Part shown: positions 1 to 8,844 of the stretch, piece after piece
Numbering within the stretch: the stretch's first letter is position 1
Layout: each line of letters begins with the position of its first letter
From: UBA7662 sp036787895
GTDB taxonomy: Bacteria > Bacteroidota > Bacteroidia > UBA7662
Reading direction: 5' to 3'
NCBI GenBank assembly: GCA_036787895.1
Contig: DAIQOK010000001.1
Location: forward strand, 62,001-126,000
DNA: 64,000 bases
Made by a program: the position numbers and the translations under genes
Notes under the pieces: model-generated
Seen by the model: only the letters and a program-made list of their open reading frames with translations
Told to the model about the DNA's origin: nothing
Databases searched by the model: none

Positions 1-1190
1 GCAAGTATTGCTGTGAATATTAGGATTTCAAAAGTACTGCCATACCAGGGAGCATAGGAAAAAAGTGGATGAAAGGGAAGGATTTCAAGATCAATAAGAA
101 TTAAGCATACGGCTCCAATCATCGAAAAACTAAAGGCCAGCAAAAAGGAATTAGCGGTTAAGGGTAGTTTTTTGCGAACTAGAGCAGCTGAGACCAATAA
201 ACTCACATAATTAAATAAAATGACAAGAGTTACCCAAGGAAAAAGTGCATTGAAATTCGATCGTAGATAATCCATCATAAACATACTAGCCACAATAAAA
301 GTGGCTAGTATGGTCAAACTGGCATTAAAAAGACCATTCAGGAATGGCAGATTTTTTTTGGTTTCCAGAAAAAATTGCGCAAACCGTATCATGAAAAATG
401 CCGTTGTCATAGCCAAATAAGAGCGCAAGATGTCGTTTAAGCCAATAATTTCCGGCGTCAGGTACTGAAACAGATAACCGAAATTTACCAGTGTGTAAAA
501 TAACATAGACAACAAAAAGCAGCCATACCAGAGATAAATGCTGCGTTTTAGCATCAAAATGGAAAAAAATGCCAGGGAGATATTAACAAGTATAAAACCG
601 ATATACAGTCCCATAACCAGGTTAAAGCCTTCCTGAAATTGGTGGTAGTTATTTTTGGTTCGAATACTAATGGGAATTTGAATGTTGCCGGAACTTTCAT
701 TGTATGATTTTAAATACAAATGTTCAGTGGCGCCGGGTGCCAATCGCAGTTCATAGGAAGGAATACGACCCCGAATAGGCCAGCTCGTGTGTTTTACATG
801 GTCACCAGCTTTTTCTACCAGATTTAATCGATTGCCTGTCCGGATGTAATACTCAACAAAATCGATATTGGGGTTATCCACCGAGACTATCATATTCTGA
901 ATGCGGTCGGTAGCATTATATAGCGTTACTTTATACCAAAAGGCGGCTTTAACATAGCCCTGTACTACCTTGTCGGAAAGTAGGCTGCGCGATTTTACAT
1001 CGAAAATCTGAAGTATAAAATTGGGCTGTAGTTGAAAGGAACCATCAACAAATTGAGGTAAAGCAACCGGAGCCACCAAAGCTTGAAAATTGTCACGGAT
1101 AACCAAGGTGTCACCTTGCATCTGCTGAGCGCCGGCGGAAGTGAAGCCAGCAAAAAAAGGCAGAAAAAACAAGAAGACCAATCTTTTCAC
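1..1190 (-). CDS. 7TM-DISM sensor protein, probable histidine kinase (partial, cut by left edge)
   Basis: Reading the minus strand from a GTG at 1190 gives an open frame to the window edge, about 396 codons. It begins with a signal peptide (VKRLVFLFFLPFFAGF), continues with an extracytoplasmic beta-rich domain like 7TMR-DISMED2 (about residues 30-165), then has seven hydrophobic helices (about residues 195-396). This is the 7TMR-DISM architecture used to sense extracellular carbohydrates or other ligands. The effector part lies beyond the edge. Because the gene overlaps the stop of a NarL-type response regulator (GTGA, 1187-1190), a histidine kinase output is the likely inference, but it is not seen. 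The GTG start is chosen because it gives a proper signal peptide and a 4-base overlap. Confidence 0.8.
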   Translation of the reverse strand, partial: MKRLVFLFFLPFFAGFTSAGAQQMQGDTLVIRDNFQALVAPVALPQFVDGSFQLQPNFILQIFDVKSRSLLSDKVVQGYVKAAFWYKVTLYNATDRIQNMIVSVDNPNIDFVEYYIRTGNRLNLVEKAGDHVKHTSWPIRGRIPSYELRLAPGATEHLYLKSYNESSGNIQIPISIRTKNNYHQFQEGFNLVMGLYIGFILVNISLAFFSILMLKRSIYLWYGCFLLSMLFYTLVNFGYLFQYLTPEIIGLNDILRSYLAMTTAFFMIRFAQFFLETKKNLPFLNGLFNASLTILATFIVASMFMMDYLRSNFNALFPWVTLVILFNYVSLLVSAALVRKKLPLTANSFLLAFSFSMIGAVCLILIDLEILPFHPLFSYAPWYGSTFEILIFTAIL

Positions 1191-1810
1191 GCCAGGTTGT
1201 TTTTAAGTGCGAAACTTACCAATCCAGCAGTACTGTGGATTTTAAGTTTTTGCATAATATTCTTACGGTGCGTCAGAACGGTGTCTTCACTTATATACAA
1301 TTCCTCCGCAATCATCTTACTGCTTTTCTCACTAGCAATTAGTCCAAGTATTTCTGTTTCTCTTTTGGTGAGTTCAACAGCCAAATTCGAAGCCAGACCT
1401 TCAAAATTGTGCATCTCCTCTGGAAAATAACTACCGCCATCTAAAATCGTCAGCATGGCACTCGACAAAAGTTCACCATCACCGTTTTTTACAAAAAAAC
1501 CATCGGCCTGACTGCTCAGAACTTTGCGGAAAACAAATGGGCTGTCGAACATCGTCATCACCAGTATTTTGAGCTCAGGATGATCTTTTTTCAGTATGTG
1601 AATTAATTCATGACCACTCAATTCCGGCATCTGTAAATCGGTAATGACTAAATCGAGCGCCATCCCCTTTTTAAGGTCATCGAGTAATAAGTGAGGGTCG
1701 CTGTAAGCCTTTACGCTGGATACAAAGTTCAACTGACTTATCACCCAACGCATGCCATCTAACAGAATAGTATGATCGTCAACAACAGCGATATGGTACA
1801 TCTTCGACAT
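1187..1810 (-). CDS. NarL/LuxR-family response regulator
   Basis: This 207-residue protein has a receiver domain (about 5-122) with the acidic pair D11/D12, phospho-acceptor D58 in VITDLQMPELSG and the conserved lysine K108 in FFVKNG. A LuxR-type helix-turn-helix follows (about 145-207; LTKRETEILGLIA and ISEDTVLTHRKNIMQKL). It is a standard DNA-binding response regulator of NarL type. It is first in an operon with the 7TM sensor gene, whose GTG start overlaps its TGA stop, so the two probably form a signalling pair. Targets are unknown; the divergent efflux operon starting at 1951 is a reasonable candidate. A start three codons later (MYHIAVV) is also possible. Confidence 0.92.
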   Translation of the reverse strand: MSKMYHIAVVDDHTILLDGMRWVISQLNFVSSVKAYSDPHLLLDDLKKGMALDLVITDLQMPELSGHELIHILKKDHPELKILVMTMFDSPFVFRKVLSSQADGFFVKNGDGELLSSAMLTILDGGSYFPEEMHNFEGLASNLAVELTKRETEILGLIASEKSSKMIAEELYISEDTVLTHRKNIMQKLKIHSTAGLVSFALKNNLA

Positions 1811-1924
1811 TCAAGGCTTGAACTTAATCAATAAATAGAGTATCTAAAAGCAGTTTGTGCGTGCTGACCTACTTTCCATAGAAGTATTTCTACACTTCAG
1901 CAGTTGGGATTTGGTTAGCGAACA

Positions 1925-1943
1925 TACAAATCGTTGGTTTGTA
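1925..1943 (+). repeat. Hairpin with TCGTTGG loop, copy 1
   Basis: TACAAA and TTTGTA form perfect 6-base arms around TCGTTGG (1931-1937), ending seven bases before the first ATG of the efflux operon. A similar dyad with different arms and the same loop lies at 8845-8865, and a partial copy at 18174-18192. It could be an RNA hairpin in the leader or a protein-binding dyad. Confidence 0.45.
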
Positions 1944-1950
1944 GACCAAA

Positions 1951-3051
1951 ATGTATCCTATGAATCGGTATGTCGTCTTCAGTTTATTTGTGTGCAGTTT
2001 ACTTCAGGCCTGTAAATCCGACGAAGAACAATTTATGCCCGAACGTAGAACCGTGGTAGAGGCTGTTTATGCTTCAGCGATACTGAGTCCAACGGCTGAA
2101 TATGAATTAGTAGCTTTGGCAGAAGGGCAGCTCAATGAAATGTATGTACGTGAAGGTGATTGGGTAACGCCGGGTCAACTGCTTTTTGAAATTAGAAGTA
2201 CCGTCCAGCAAGCCCGTTTCCAAGCTGCCAAAGACGCCTTACAACTTGCGAAAACGAATGCAGCGCGACACTCGCCTATGTTACGTGAACAAAACAATAT
2301 ACTCGAAAATGCCAAAGCCCGCTACCTGAATGATTCTGTTCGTTGGGCCAGATATGCCAGCCTGGCCAAGGCTGAAATAGGTACAAAAATGGACTACGAT
2401 AAAGCCGAACTAGCTTTTCAGACCAGTAAAAATGAGTGGTTAAGTGCGCATTTACGCTATGAACGACTGCAGGATCAAATTCAACAGGAGAAACTTCAGG
2501 CCGAAGCAGCTTATGTCTTGGCGGCAGAGGAAATGCGGAACTACAGCCTAACTGCTGACCGAAAAGCCATGGTTTTTGAGCTATTTAAAGTGAAGGGAGA
2601 GATGGTAAGAAGGGGCGAAGTAGTGGCCATTTTAGGTGCTGGTGAATCAACCCAACTTAAACTCAAAGTTGATGAAGCTGATATTCAGAAAATAGAAGTT
2701 GGTCAAAAGGTCATTGTGAGACTTGATATTCTTCCGGATTCTATTTTTGAGGCTAAAGTTAGCCGGATTTACCCCCGTTTGAACCGCAAAGAACAGGCCT
2801 TTACAGTAGAAGCTGTATTTGTAAAAGAGCCCAATTTGCAACTATCCGGACTCAATGCCGAGGCAAATATCATCATCCGGAAACGAGAAAATATTTTAGC
2901 CATTCCCAAAATACTGGTACACCAGGATAGTATTTGGGTCTTGGAAGCGGGAGTAGCCAAAGCACGCCGTATAAAAACTGGCTTAAGCGACAATGAATGG
3001 GTAGAAGTTTTGAGTGGTCTTGATGAAAAGGCAGTATTACTTCAAAAATGA
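1951..3051 (+). CDS. HlyD-like membrane-fusion lipoprotein of an ABC exporter
   Basis: This 366-residue periplasmic adaptor has a lipobox (LLQAC, cysteine at about residue 21), so it is probably a lipoprotein. A split biotinyl-lipoyl segment (YVREGDWVTPGQLLFEI, about 60-76) is followed by a long Ala/Gln/Glu-rich helical hairpin (about 90-205) and a beta-barrel region (KVDEADIQKIEVGQKV onward). This is the layout of HlyD/MacA/AcrA adaptors. Its stop overlaps the start of the permease gene (ATGA, 3048-3051), and the ATPase gene follows, so it should link that inner-membrane transporter to an outer-membrane channel. No TolC-like gene is in the window. A start at 1960 (MNRYVV) would also fit. Confidence 0.88.
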   Translation: MYPMNRYVVFSLFVCSLLQACKSDEEQFMPERRTVVEAVYASAILSPTAEYELVALAEGQLNEMYVREGDWVTPGQLLFEIRSTVQQARFQAAKDALQLAKTNAARHSPMLREQNNILENAKARYLNDSVRWARYASLAKAEIGTKMDYDKAELAFQTSKNEWLSAHLRYERLQDQIQQEKLQAEAAYVLAAEEMRNYSLTADRKAMVFELFKVKGEMVRRGEVVAILGAGESTQLKLKVDEADIQKIEVGQKVIVRLDILPDSIFEAKVSRIYPRLNRKEQAFTVEAVFVKEPNLQLSGLNAEANIIIRKRENILAIPKILVHQDSIWVLEAGVAKARRIKTGLSDNEWVEVLSGLDEKAVLLQK

Positions 3052-4304
3052 TTAATCAGCTTAATTTCCGCATAGCCCGTACCCATTTACTGGCTAAGAA
3101 GAAACAAACCGCTGTTGCGGCTCTCGGAGTGACTTTTGGGATAGCCATGTTCGTTTATATGATCAGTGTCATGACCGGGGTGAACATCCTGCTCGAAGAT
3201 ACCATGCTAATGAATACGCCACACATCAGGATGTACAATGACGTAACAGCGGAGCGACCTGCCCTTATCGATACTTATTATCCTGGCGATAGTGTAATAA
3301 AGGTTATTCATCATCAACGACCGAAACAAGGTAAACGCAACATTAAAGGCGCCACCCAAATATTGGCCAGACTCCGTGCAGATGATAAAGTAGCAGGTGT
3401 ATCCGCACAAGTGAACAGTCAGGTATTTTACAATTATGGTCCGGTACAATTAAATGGGACAATAGCCGGTGTTGACATTTTGGCGGAAAATGAGTTTTCT
3501 GATTTGCAGTCTAAAATGAAGTCGGGCACCATTCGTGAATTGAATGCTAACCGCGATGGCTTAATTATGGGAATTGGATTGGCCAAAAAGCTGAATATTA
3601 AAAAAGGAGATAGAGTTACGGTTTCTACGCCGAGCGGTGGCTTGCAGGCTTTTAAAGTGGTTGGCATATTCAAAACAGCGGTGGGAGCAATCGATGACCA
3701 GAAATCTTATGCCAATACAGAAGCTGTTCAGAAAATTCTTGAAGAAGACAGTCGCTTTTACACCGAAATTCAAATAAAACTCAAAGACATCAACGCAGCC
3801 AACCCCTACGCGGCCATGCTGCAAAGGCAATATGGTTATGAAGCGCAAGATTGGGAAACCGCCAATGCGACCATTCTACAAAGTTTTGTAATTCGGAATG
3901 TCATGACTGTGATTGTTGCAGGTACTTTGCTTGTGGTGGCAGGTTTCGGAATCTATAACATCATGAACATGACCATTTACAATAAAATGCGCGACATAGC
4001 TATTTTAAAAGCTACTGGATTCGCTGGCAAAGACATCAAAGGAATTTTTATGACCCAATCTATCATAATCGGTTTGTTGGGTGGGAGTTTGGGACTAATT
4101 TTTGGCTATATTTTTAGCTATCTCACCTCCAAAGCGCCATTTGATGGCGGAGAGGTGCTAAGTATTGATACTTTTCCGGTGAATATGGATTATCGTTTTT
4201 ATGTGTTGGGGATGGTTTTTGGTGTCGTTACAACCGCACTCGCGGCTTATTTCCCTTCTCGTAAGGCGTCGAAAATTGATCCAGTTAATATTTTAAGAGG
4301 TTGA
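3048..4304 (+). CDS. MacB/FtsX-type ABC transporter permease
   Basis: The 418-residue protein has an N-terminal membrane helix (about 22-45), a large periplasmic domain (MacB_PCD-like, about 46-270) and three C-terminal helices of an FtsX domain (about 280-305, 330-355, 385-405). The hallmark segment MRDIAILKATGF between helices 2 and 3 is typical of MacB/LolC/LolE proteins, which work as mechanotransmitters rather than classic channels. It overlaps the adaptor gene by four bases, and the ATPase gene starts at its end. Substrate is unknown; peptides, lipoproteins or drugs are all possible in this family. Confidence 0.9.
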   Translation: MINQLNFRIARTHLLAKKKQTAVAALGVTFGIAMFVYMISVMTGVNILLEDTMLMNTPHIRMYNDVTAERPALIDTYYPGDSVIKVIHHQRPKQGKRNIKGATQILARLRADDKVAGVSAQVNSQVFYNYGPVQLNGTIAGVDILAENEFSDLQSKMKSGTIRELNANRDGLIMGIGLAKKLNIKKGDRVTVSTPSGGLQAFKVVGIFKTAVGAIDDQKSYANTEAVQKILEEDSRFYTEIQIKLKDINAANPYAAMLQRQYGYEAQDWETANATILQSFVIRNVMTVIVAGTLLVVAGFGIYNIMNMTIYNKMRDIAILKATGFAGKDIKGIFMTQSIIIGLLGGSLGLIFGYIFSYLTSKAPFDGGEVLSIDTFPVNMDYRFYVLGMVFGVVTTALAAYFPSRKASKIDPVNILRG

Positions 4305-4306
4305 AA

Positions 4307-4984
4307 ATGGAAAAAGTACTCGAAGCTATCAATCTCAACAAATCATTTACGGATCCGGTTGATTTTCATGTGCTTAAAAACATCAATTTTAGTGTGAATC
4401 GTGGTGAGTTCCTGTCGCTGATGGGTAAGTCGGGAAGTGGCAAATCCACGCTATTATATCTTTTGTCGACCATGGATACCGATTATCAAGGCCAGGTTAT
4501 CGTAAACGGCCAATTATTAACGGGCATGAACCAGGACCAACTTTCGGCTTTCAGAAATGAGCATATCGGATTTGTGTTTCAATTTCATTTTTTACTCCCC
4601 GAATTCAGCTGCCTGGAAAATGTGATGATACCCGCTTTGAAGTTAAAAAAATGGTCGACCAAAGACATTCAACGCAAAGCCATGGAGAAACTCGATTTAC
4701 TTGGAGTTGCCGATCAGGCCCATAAATTGGCCAGTAGATTGTCTGGCGGTCAGCAGCAACGTGTGGCTATCGCCCGTGCCTTGATCAATGAGCCCGCCCT
4801 CATCATGGGTGATGAGCCAACAGGTAATCTCGACAGTCACAATAGCCAGATTGTACAGGAAATATTCAGAGATTTGGCTACGAACCAAAAACAAACCATC
4901 ATTGCTGTAACGCACGATCCGGAATTCGCCAAAAATACCGATCGAATCATAGAATTAAGTGATGGTGAAATATTGAAGGGATGA
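4307..4984 (+). CDS. LolD/MacB-type ABC transporter ATPase
   Basis: The 225-residue ATPase has Walker A GKSGSGKST (about 40-48), a Q-loop (FVFQFHFLLPEF), the signature LSGGQQQRVAIARAL, and Walker B followed by the D-loop (MGDEPTGNLD). This is the LolD/MacB/FtsE subgroup that partners FtsX-like permeases. The ATG at 4307 lies two bases after the permease stop and gives the usual N-terminus MEKVLEAINL; a TTG at 4301 would add two residues. Its 3' end overlaps the kinase gene start (ATGA, 4981-4984). Confidence 0.92.
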   Translation: MEKVLEAINLNKSFTDPVDFHVLKNINFSVNRGEFLSLMGKSGSGKSTLLYLLSTMDTDYQGQVIVNGQLLTGMNQDQLSAFRNEHIGFVFQFHFLLPEFSCLENVMIPALKLKKWSTKDIQRKAMEKLDLLGVADQAHKLASRLSGGQQQRVAIARALINEPALIMGDEPTGNLDSHNSQIVQEIFRDLATNQKQTIIAVTHDPEFAKNTDRIIELSDGEILKG

Positions 4985-6045
4985 GTTTAAGTAAGGCACA
5001 GTCGTTTTTATTCAGTGTTCGTCGGGTTCAGAATTTCACCCAATCCAACCGGCGTAAAATTGCTATACTCGTCATGGGATTGTTGGCTGCCTTGGGTCAA
5101 TTGGTGCGATATTTTCTATTCCCCGACATCACCCTCCTCATGCATGCCGTAAGTTTTGTGCTTAGTTTTTTAGCGGTATATTTCATTTGGTCGGTGCTCG
5201 ATTTTGTAGATAAGTTACTCACCAGATTACTGCCTTTATCTAAAAGCATTTGGAAGCGGGTGATTGTTCAAATTGCGATTACCTCCACTTTTATGATGGC
5301 CTTACGTTCGGTCATGTTTTGGTTCGCCAAAGATTATTTCCCGATTCAAATGAATGCGGTTTTTGTGTTTACCGCCTATATGGTCGATTTTATAGTCATT
5401 TGCCTGATAAATCTGGGGTACTTTACCTTCCATTTTTTCGAAGAGTGGAAGAAGACGGAATTACATGAAAAACAGCTTGAGAAAGAGCATGCCGACATGC
5501 AGTTTGAAAATCTCAAAAATCAACTTAACCCACATTTTCTATTCAATAGTTTGAGCTCACTGAATAGTTTAATTTTTGAAAATCAGGAGCTCGCATCTCA
5601 ATTTTTAAAGCAGCTATCCCGGGTATACCGTTATTTGTTAGAGCACAAGGACAAAGAATTTGTGAGTTTACAGGTCGAGGGGATTTTTATCGCCAATTAC
5701 ATTGCGCTGCTTAAAACACGTTTTAATAAAGCATTGGAGATACATCTGAATCTGCTTGAAGAAGATCTTGAAAAACGCATTGTGCCGGTAACGCTACAGG
5801 TTCTGCTCGAAAATGCCATCAAACACAATGTGCTTACTGAGGAGAAACCATTGCGCATTGAAGTTTACAGTGATGGGGCTTATCTCATTGTCTCAAATAA
5901 TCTGCAACTGAAAGGGCAGGTAGAGGACTCAAACAAACAAGGTCTGCAACGACTGAAACAACTTTATGTATATCTGACACCTGAACCCGTTGTGGTAGAA
6001 TCGGATGACTATCAATTTATGATTAAAGTTCCCTTACTAACATGA
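4981..6045 (+). CDS. LytS-type sensor histidine kinase
   Basis: The 354-residue protein has about four membrane helices (about 27-46, 55-78, 92-115, 127-152), a short coiled coil, then the His_kinase domain with NQLNPHFLFNSL (H185 as likely phospho-acceptor) and the N-box LLENAIKHN. The glycine-rich ATP lid is short and degenerate (KQGLQRLKQLY), as is common in this family. There is no large periplasmic domain, so it probably senses the membrane or a partner such as the permease just upstream. It overlaps both neighbours by four bases and is paired with the LytTR regulator. Confidence 0.92.
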   Translation: MSLSKAQSFLFSVRRVQNFTQSNRRKIAILVMGLLAALGQLVRYFLFPDITLLMHAVSFVLSFLAVYFIWSVLDFVDKLLTRLLPLSKSIWKRVIVQIAITSTFMMALRSVMFWFAKDYFPIQMNAVFVFTAYMVDFIVICLINLGYFTFHFFEEWKKTELHEKQLEKEHADMQFENLKNQLNPHFLFNSLSSLNSLIFENQELASQFLKQLSRVYRYLLEHKDKEFVSLQVEGIFIANYIALLKTRFNKALEIHLNLLEEDLEKRIVPVTLQVLLENAIKHNVLTEEKPLRIEVYSDGAYLIVSNNLQLKGQVEDSNKQGLQRLKQLYVYLTPEPVVVESDDYQFMIKVPLLT

Positions 6046-6815
6046 AAATCAGCGTAGTAATTATTGAAGATGAAGCCTTAGTAGGGCGTGATTTGCAACA
6101 AATGTTGCAAAAAATTGATGACCAGATTGAAGTTGTTACTCAATTGCGTAGTGTAAAGGCGGCCATCGATTGGTTCAAAAGCCATCCTCATCCTGATTTA
6201 TTATTTTTAGACATTCAGCTTTCTGATGGCGTAAGTTTTGAAGTCTTGGAGCAAATTGATTTGTCTTGTCCGATCATATTCACCACCGCTTATAACGAAT
6301 ACGCTTTACGAGCCTTTAAGGTTAATAGCATCGATTATTTATTGAAACCCATTGATCAGACTGATTTAGCGCAGGCCTTGGCTCAATTCAGGCGTTTTCA
6401 CCGGCCAAAAGCTGAATATGCCATGGATATTCAAACATTGCTCAGAGATCTTCGTGACCCTGACACCGGCAAAAAGTACAGGGAAAGATTTTTAGTTCAT
6501 CATGGCAATAGTTTTATGCCGGTAAATACGATGCAAATAGCTTGTTTTTACCGACAAGAGGTCATTTTTGTGTATTTGCTCAATGGTGAAAAATATATCA
6601 GCAACCTGAATACCATGGATGAAATTGAGGAATTGCTCGACCCTAAGCTTTTTTTCAGGGCAAACCGACAAAGCCTTGTCAATATTCAGGCTGTACAAAG
6701 TATCCGTCCGGGAGTGAATGGTAAAATTGCGGCTATGCTCAATGGTACCGCAAAGTTAGCGTTGGATATCAGCCGTGAAAAAGCGGCGGAATTTAAAGCC
6801 TGGCTTGAGCATTAG
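6042..6815 (+). CDS. LytTR-family response regulator
   Basis: The 257-residue regulator has a receiver domain (about 3-125) with acidic D10/E11, phospho-acceptor D57 (LLFLDIQLSDG) and SIDYLLKP containing the conserved lysine. A LytTR DNA-binding domain follows (about 150-255; ERFLVHHGNSFMPV, FFRANRQSLVN). It is the cognate partner of the LytS-like kinase, whose gene overlaps by ATGA. Because the pair is fused into the ABC exporter operon, the likely role is control of this operon in response to envelope stress or substrate; that is inference from context. Confidence 0.93.
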   Translation: MKISVVIIEDEALVGRDLQQMLQKIDDQIEVVTQLRSVKAAIDWFKSHPHPDLLFLDIQLSDGVSFEVLEQIDLSCPIIFTTAYNEYALRAFKVNSIDYLLKPIDQTDLAQALAQFRRFHRPKAEYAMDIQTLLRDLRDPDTGKKYRERFLVHHGNSFMPVNTMQIACFYRQEVIFVYLLNGEKYISNLNTMDEIEELLDPKLFFRANRQSLVNIQAVQSIRPGVNGKIAAMLNGTAKLALDISREKAAEFKAWLEH

Positions 6816-6868
6816 CACTCATACAGTTTGGAATCACGCGTAGTTTTAAGCATATTCGGAAAAAGATT

Positions 6869-7453
6869 ATGCTGAGTTTACTTCAAAAATATTGGTGGTC
6901 GTTTGCAGTTAGGGGGCTGTTTTTACTGATTTTCGGCATAATTGCGGTAACAGCACCCAATATGACTTCAGAAACCCTGGTATTGTATCTGGGCTTTTTA
7001 ATGGGTGCCTTGGGTGCAGTCTTTGTCTTTGTTGGTTTAATGATTAGAAAGTCGGCTTCAAATTGGTATAGCTTTCTAATACTTGCCTTGATCGACTTAC
7101 TTATTGCTTATTACTGCATTTTTAGAAGTGATATTGCTGCCTTCTACTTTGTTAGATTGATAGCCATCTGGGCTTTATTCATGGGTTTATCTTTATTTTG
7201 GATAGGGTTCAGATTGGATAAGACACAGCGGATTATTCTCTTCATCAATGGATCATTAAGTGCTGGTTTTGCCTTTTTGATATATTTTAACCCCTTGTCG
7301 ATGACGAGCACCAATTTTATGGTGGGTTTTTACACCATTCTATTAAGCTTATTCATACTCTATCTCAGTTTTAAATTAAAGCGAGCTTCTGCTTCGAAAA
7401 AAGACGGGGAAGCTAATGCTCTGACTGCCGGAGATGATTATGAAAACAAATAA
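6869..7453 (+). CDS. HdeD/DUF308-like small membrane protein
   Basis: The 194-residue protein consists almost entirely of six hydrophobic helices, starting with a short amphipathic segment (LLQKYWWSFAVRGLFLLIFG) typical of HdeD/DUF308 proteins. The C-terminus is hydrophilic (about 170-194). HdeD is linked to acid resistance in enterobacteria, but the family is broad and its biochemical role is not established. It sits 53 bases after the LytTR regulator and its last 16 bases overlap the end of the convergent trmN6-like gene. Confidence 0.8.
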   Translation: MLSLLQKYWWSFAVRGLFLLIFGIIAVTAPNMTSETLVLYLGFLMGALGAVFVFVGLMIRKSASNWYSFLILALIDLLIAYYCIFRSDIAAFYFVRLIAIWALFMGLSLFWIGFRLDKTQRIILFINGSLSAGFAFLIYFNPLSMTSTNFMVGFYTILLSLFILYLSFKLKRASASKKDGEANALTAGDDYENK

Positions 7454-8136
7454 AAGTCGCGTGTAAGCGATAAATAATCGGCATGATATGCACCATCAGC
7501 TCTTCGGATGCATAGGGCACTATTATGTACGGATGCCGGCTTAAAACCTACTTCAAGCAGTATTAATGCAGTGTTTTTGCTTTCGAACGACAGAACTTCG
7601 GTTTGCCGTTGGCAATAAAATCCTGCAAGCTTCAACTCATTTTCAAAGGCTGGTTTGGCACTAATGGGAAGCACAAGAGCAAATTTGCCATCCGTTTTTA
7701 ATAAACGTTTTACATGAGTGAGCAGCGTTTCGAAATTCAAAGTTTCCTGATTGCGCGCCATGGCTCGGTTTTTCTTGGTGATTGGAAAACCCTTCGAAAA
7801 ATAAGGTGGGTTCGAAACAATAAGGTCATAAGCTTGGCTTTCCCAATGCTGAAGTGGTGCATGTATAGCCTTTAATCGTTCGCTCCAGGGTGAGGCAGCA
7901 AAATTGGTTGAAGCCTCTGCAATGGATGCTTCATCAATATCGATGGCTTCGATTTGTGCTGCGTTGTAACGTTGGGCCAGCATCAAAGCAATGAGGCCGC
8001 AGCCAGTACCGATGTCCAAAATTCGAACGGGCGCATGGCCGTTCACCCAAGCACCGAGAAGTACGGCATCAGTGCCTACTTTCATACTTGACTGCTCGTG
8101 AGCAACGCTAAATTGTTTGAAATGGAATAAACTCAG
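7438..8136 (-). CDS. trmN6: tRNA1(Val) A37 N6-methyltransferase, TrmN6/YfiC-like, probable CTG start
   Basis: This SAM-dependent methyltransferase has motif I LDIGTGCGLIAL, an acidic motif II (IEAIDIDEAS) and the catalytic N-methylase motif SNPPYFSKG. The family methylates adenine 37 of tRNA-Val. The first ATG (8085) gives a protein beginning MKVGTDAVLLGAW, which removes a conserved N-terminal stretch. In the same frame the sequence upstream reads SLFHFKQFSVAHEQSS, a clear family match, and the only plausible start before the in-frame stop is CTG at 8136. That CTG overlaps the pdxH stop as CTGA, giving 232 residues. A frameshift or an ATT start is less likely. Confidence 0.85.
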   Translation of the reverse strand: MSLFHFKQFSVAHEQSSMKVGTDAVLLGAWVNGHAPVRILDIGTGCGLIALMLAQRYNAAQIEAIDIDEASIAEASTNFAASPWSERLKAIHAPLQHWESQAYDLIVSNPPYFSKGFPITKKNRAMARNQETLNFETLLTHVKRLLKTDGKFALVLPISAKPAFENELKLAGFYCQRQTEVLSFESKNTALILLEVGFKPASVHNSALCIRRADGAYHADYLSLTRDFYLFS

Positions 8137-8780
8137 GGGGCCAATCTTTCAATTTTCCAACTGCCGTTTTCAAGTCGATAACGTATACGGTCGTGCAACC
8201 TGCTAGCCCGGCCTTGCCAAAACTCAAAAGCATCTGGAATGAGCACATATCCACCCCAATGTGGGGGTCGGGGAATGGCCGTACCTGTTGGGTACCTGGC
8301 CTCAAACAAAGCCGATAAACGTTCGATTACTTCTCTATTTTCAATTACCTCACTTTGTGGAGAAGCCCAAGCGCCTAAACGGTTCCCGCGTGGCCTGCTA
8401 AAGAAGTAGTCGTCGGAAACTTCCTCAGTGGCTTTAACAATTTTGCCTTCCACCCGCAATTGGCGTTCAAGTTCCGGCCAAAAAAAGGTCATACACCCAG
8501 AGGGGTTCTCTGCTATTTCACGGCCTTTACGACTTTCGTAATTGGTGAAAAAGAGTAAACCTTCGCCTTCCAAGCCTCGTAGAAGCACAACTCTGGCACT
8601 TGGCCTACCTTGATGAACTGTAGAGAGGGTAGTGGCATGCGGTTCGGGAACCTGGGCTTTCAATGCCTGTTCTAGCCAAATGCTGAATTGTACGAAAGGT
8701 GAATCATGTACATCATTTTCGGTAAGTTCATATTGGGTGTAGTCTTTTCTGAGGTCTCGGATGAAGTCGTGATTGCCCAT
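8133..8780 (-). CDS. pdxH: Pyridoxine/pyridoxamine 5'-phosphate oxidase
   Basis: The 215-residue protein matches PdxH along its length. It has an N-terminal RDLRKDYTQYELTE segment, FMN- and PLP-binding motifs (RPSARVVLLRG, FFTNYESRKGREI, QLRVEGKI, PRGNRLGAWASPQS) and the C-terminal signature FWQGRASRLHDRIRY ending in IERLAP. It oxidises pyridoxamine or pyridoxine 5'-phosphate to pyridoxal phosphate with FMN, in the cytoplasm. It is the first gene of a minus-strand pair with the trmN6-like gene, which appears to start inside its stop codon. Confidence 0.97.
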   Translation of the reverse strand: MGNHDFIRDLRKDYTQYELTENDVHDSPFVQFSIWLEQALKAQVPEPHATTLSTVHQGRPSARVVLLRGLEGEGLLFFTNYESRKGREIAENPSGCMTFFWPELERQLRVEGKIVKATEEVSDDYFFSRPRGNRLGAWASPQSEVIENREVIERLSALFEARYPTGTAIPRPPHWGGYVLIPDAFEFWQGRASRLHDRIRYRLENGSWKIERLAP

Positions 8781-8844
8781 GATTAGCTGTGTAGGTTTAT
8801 TGTAAAAATAAGTTGAATACAGGGAGTAAAGAAACCGCCGTGCA

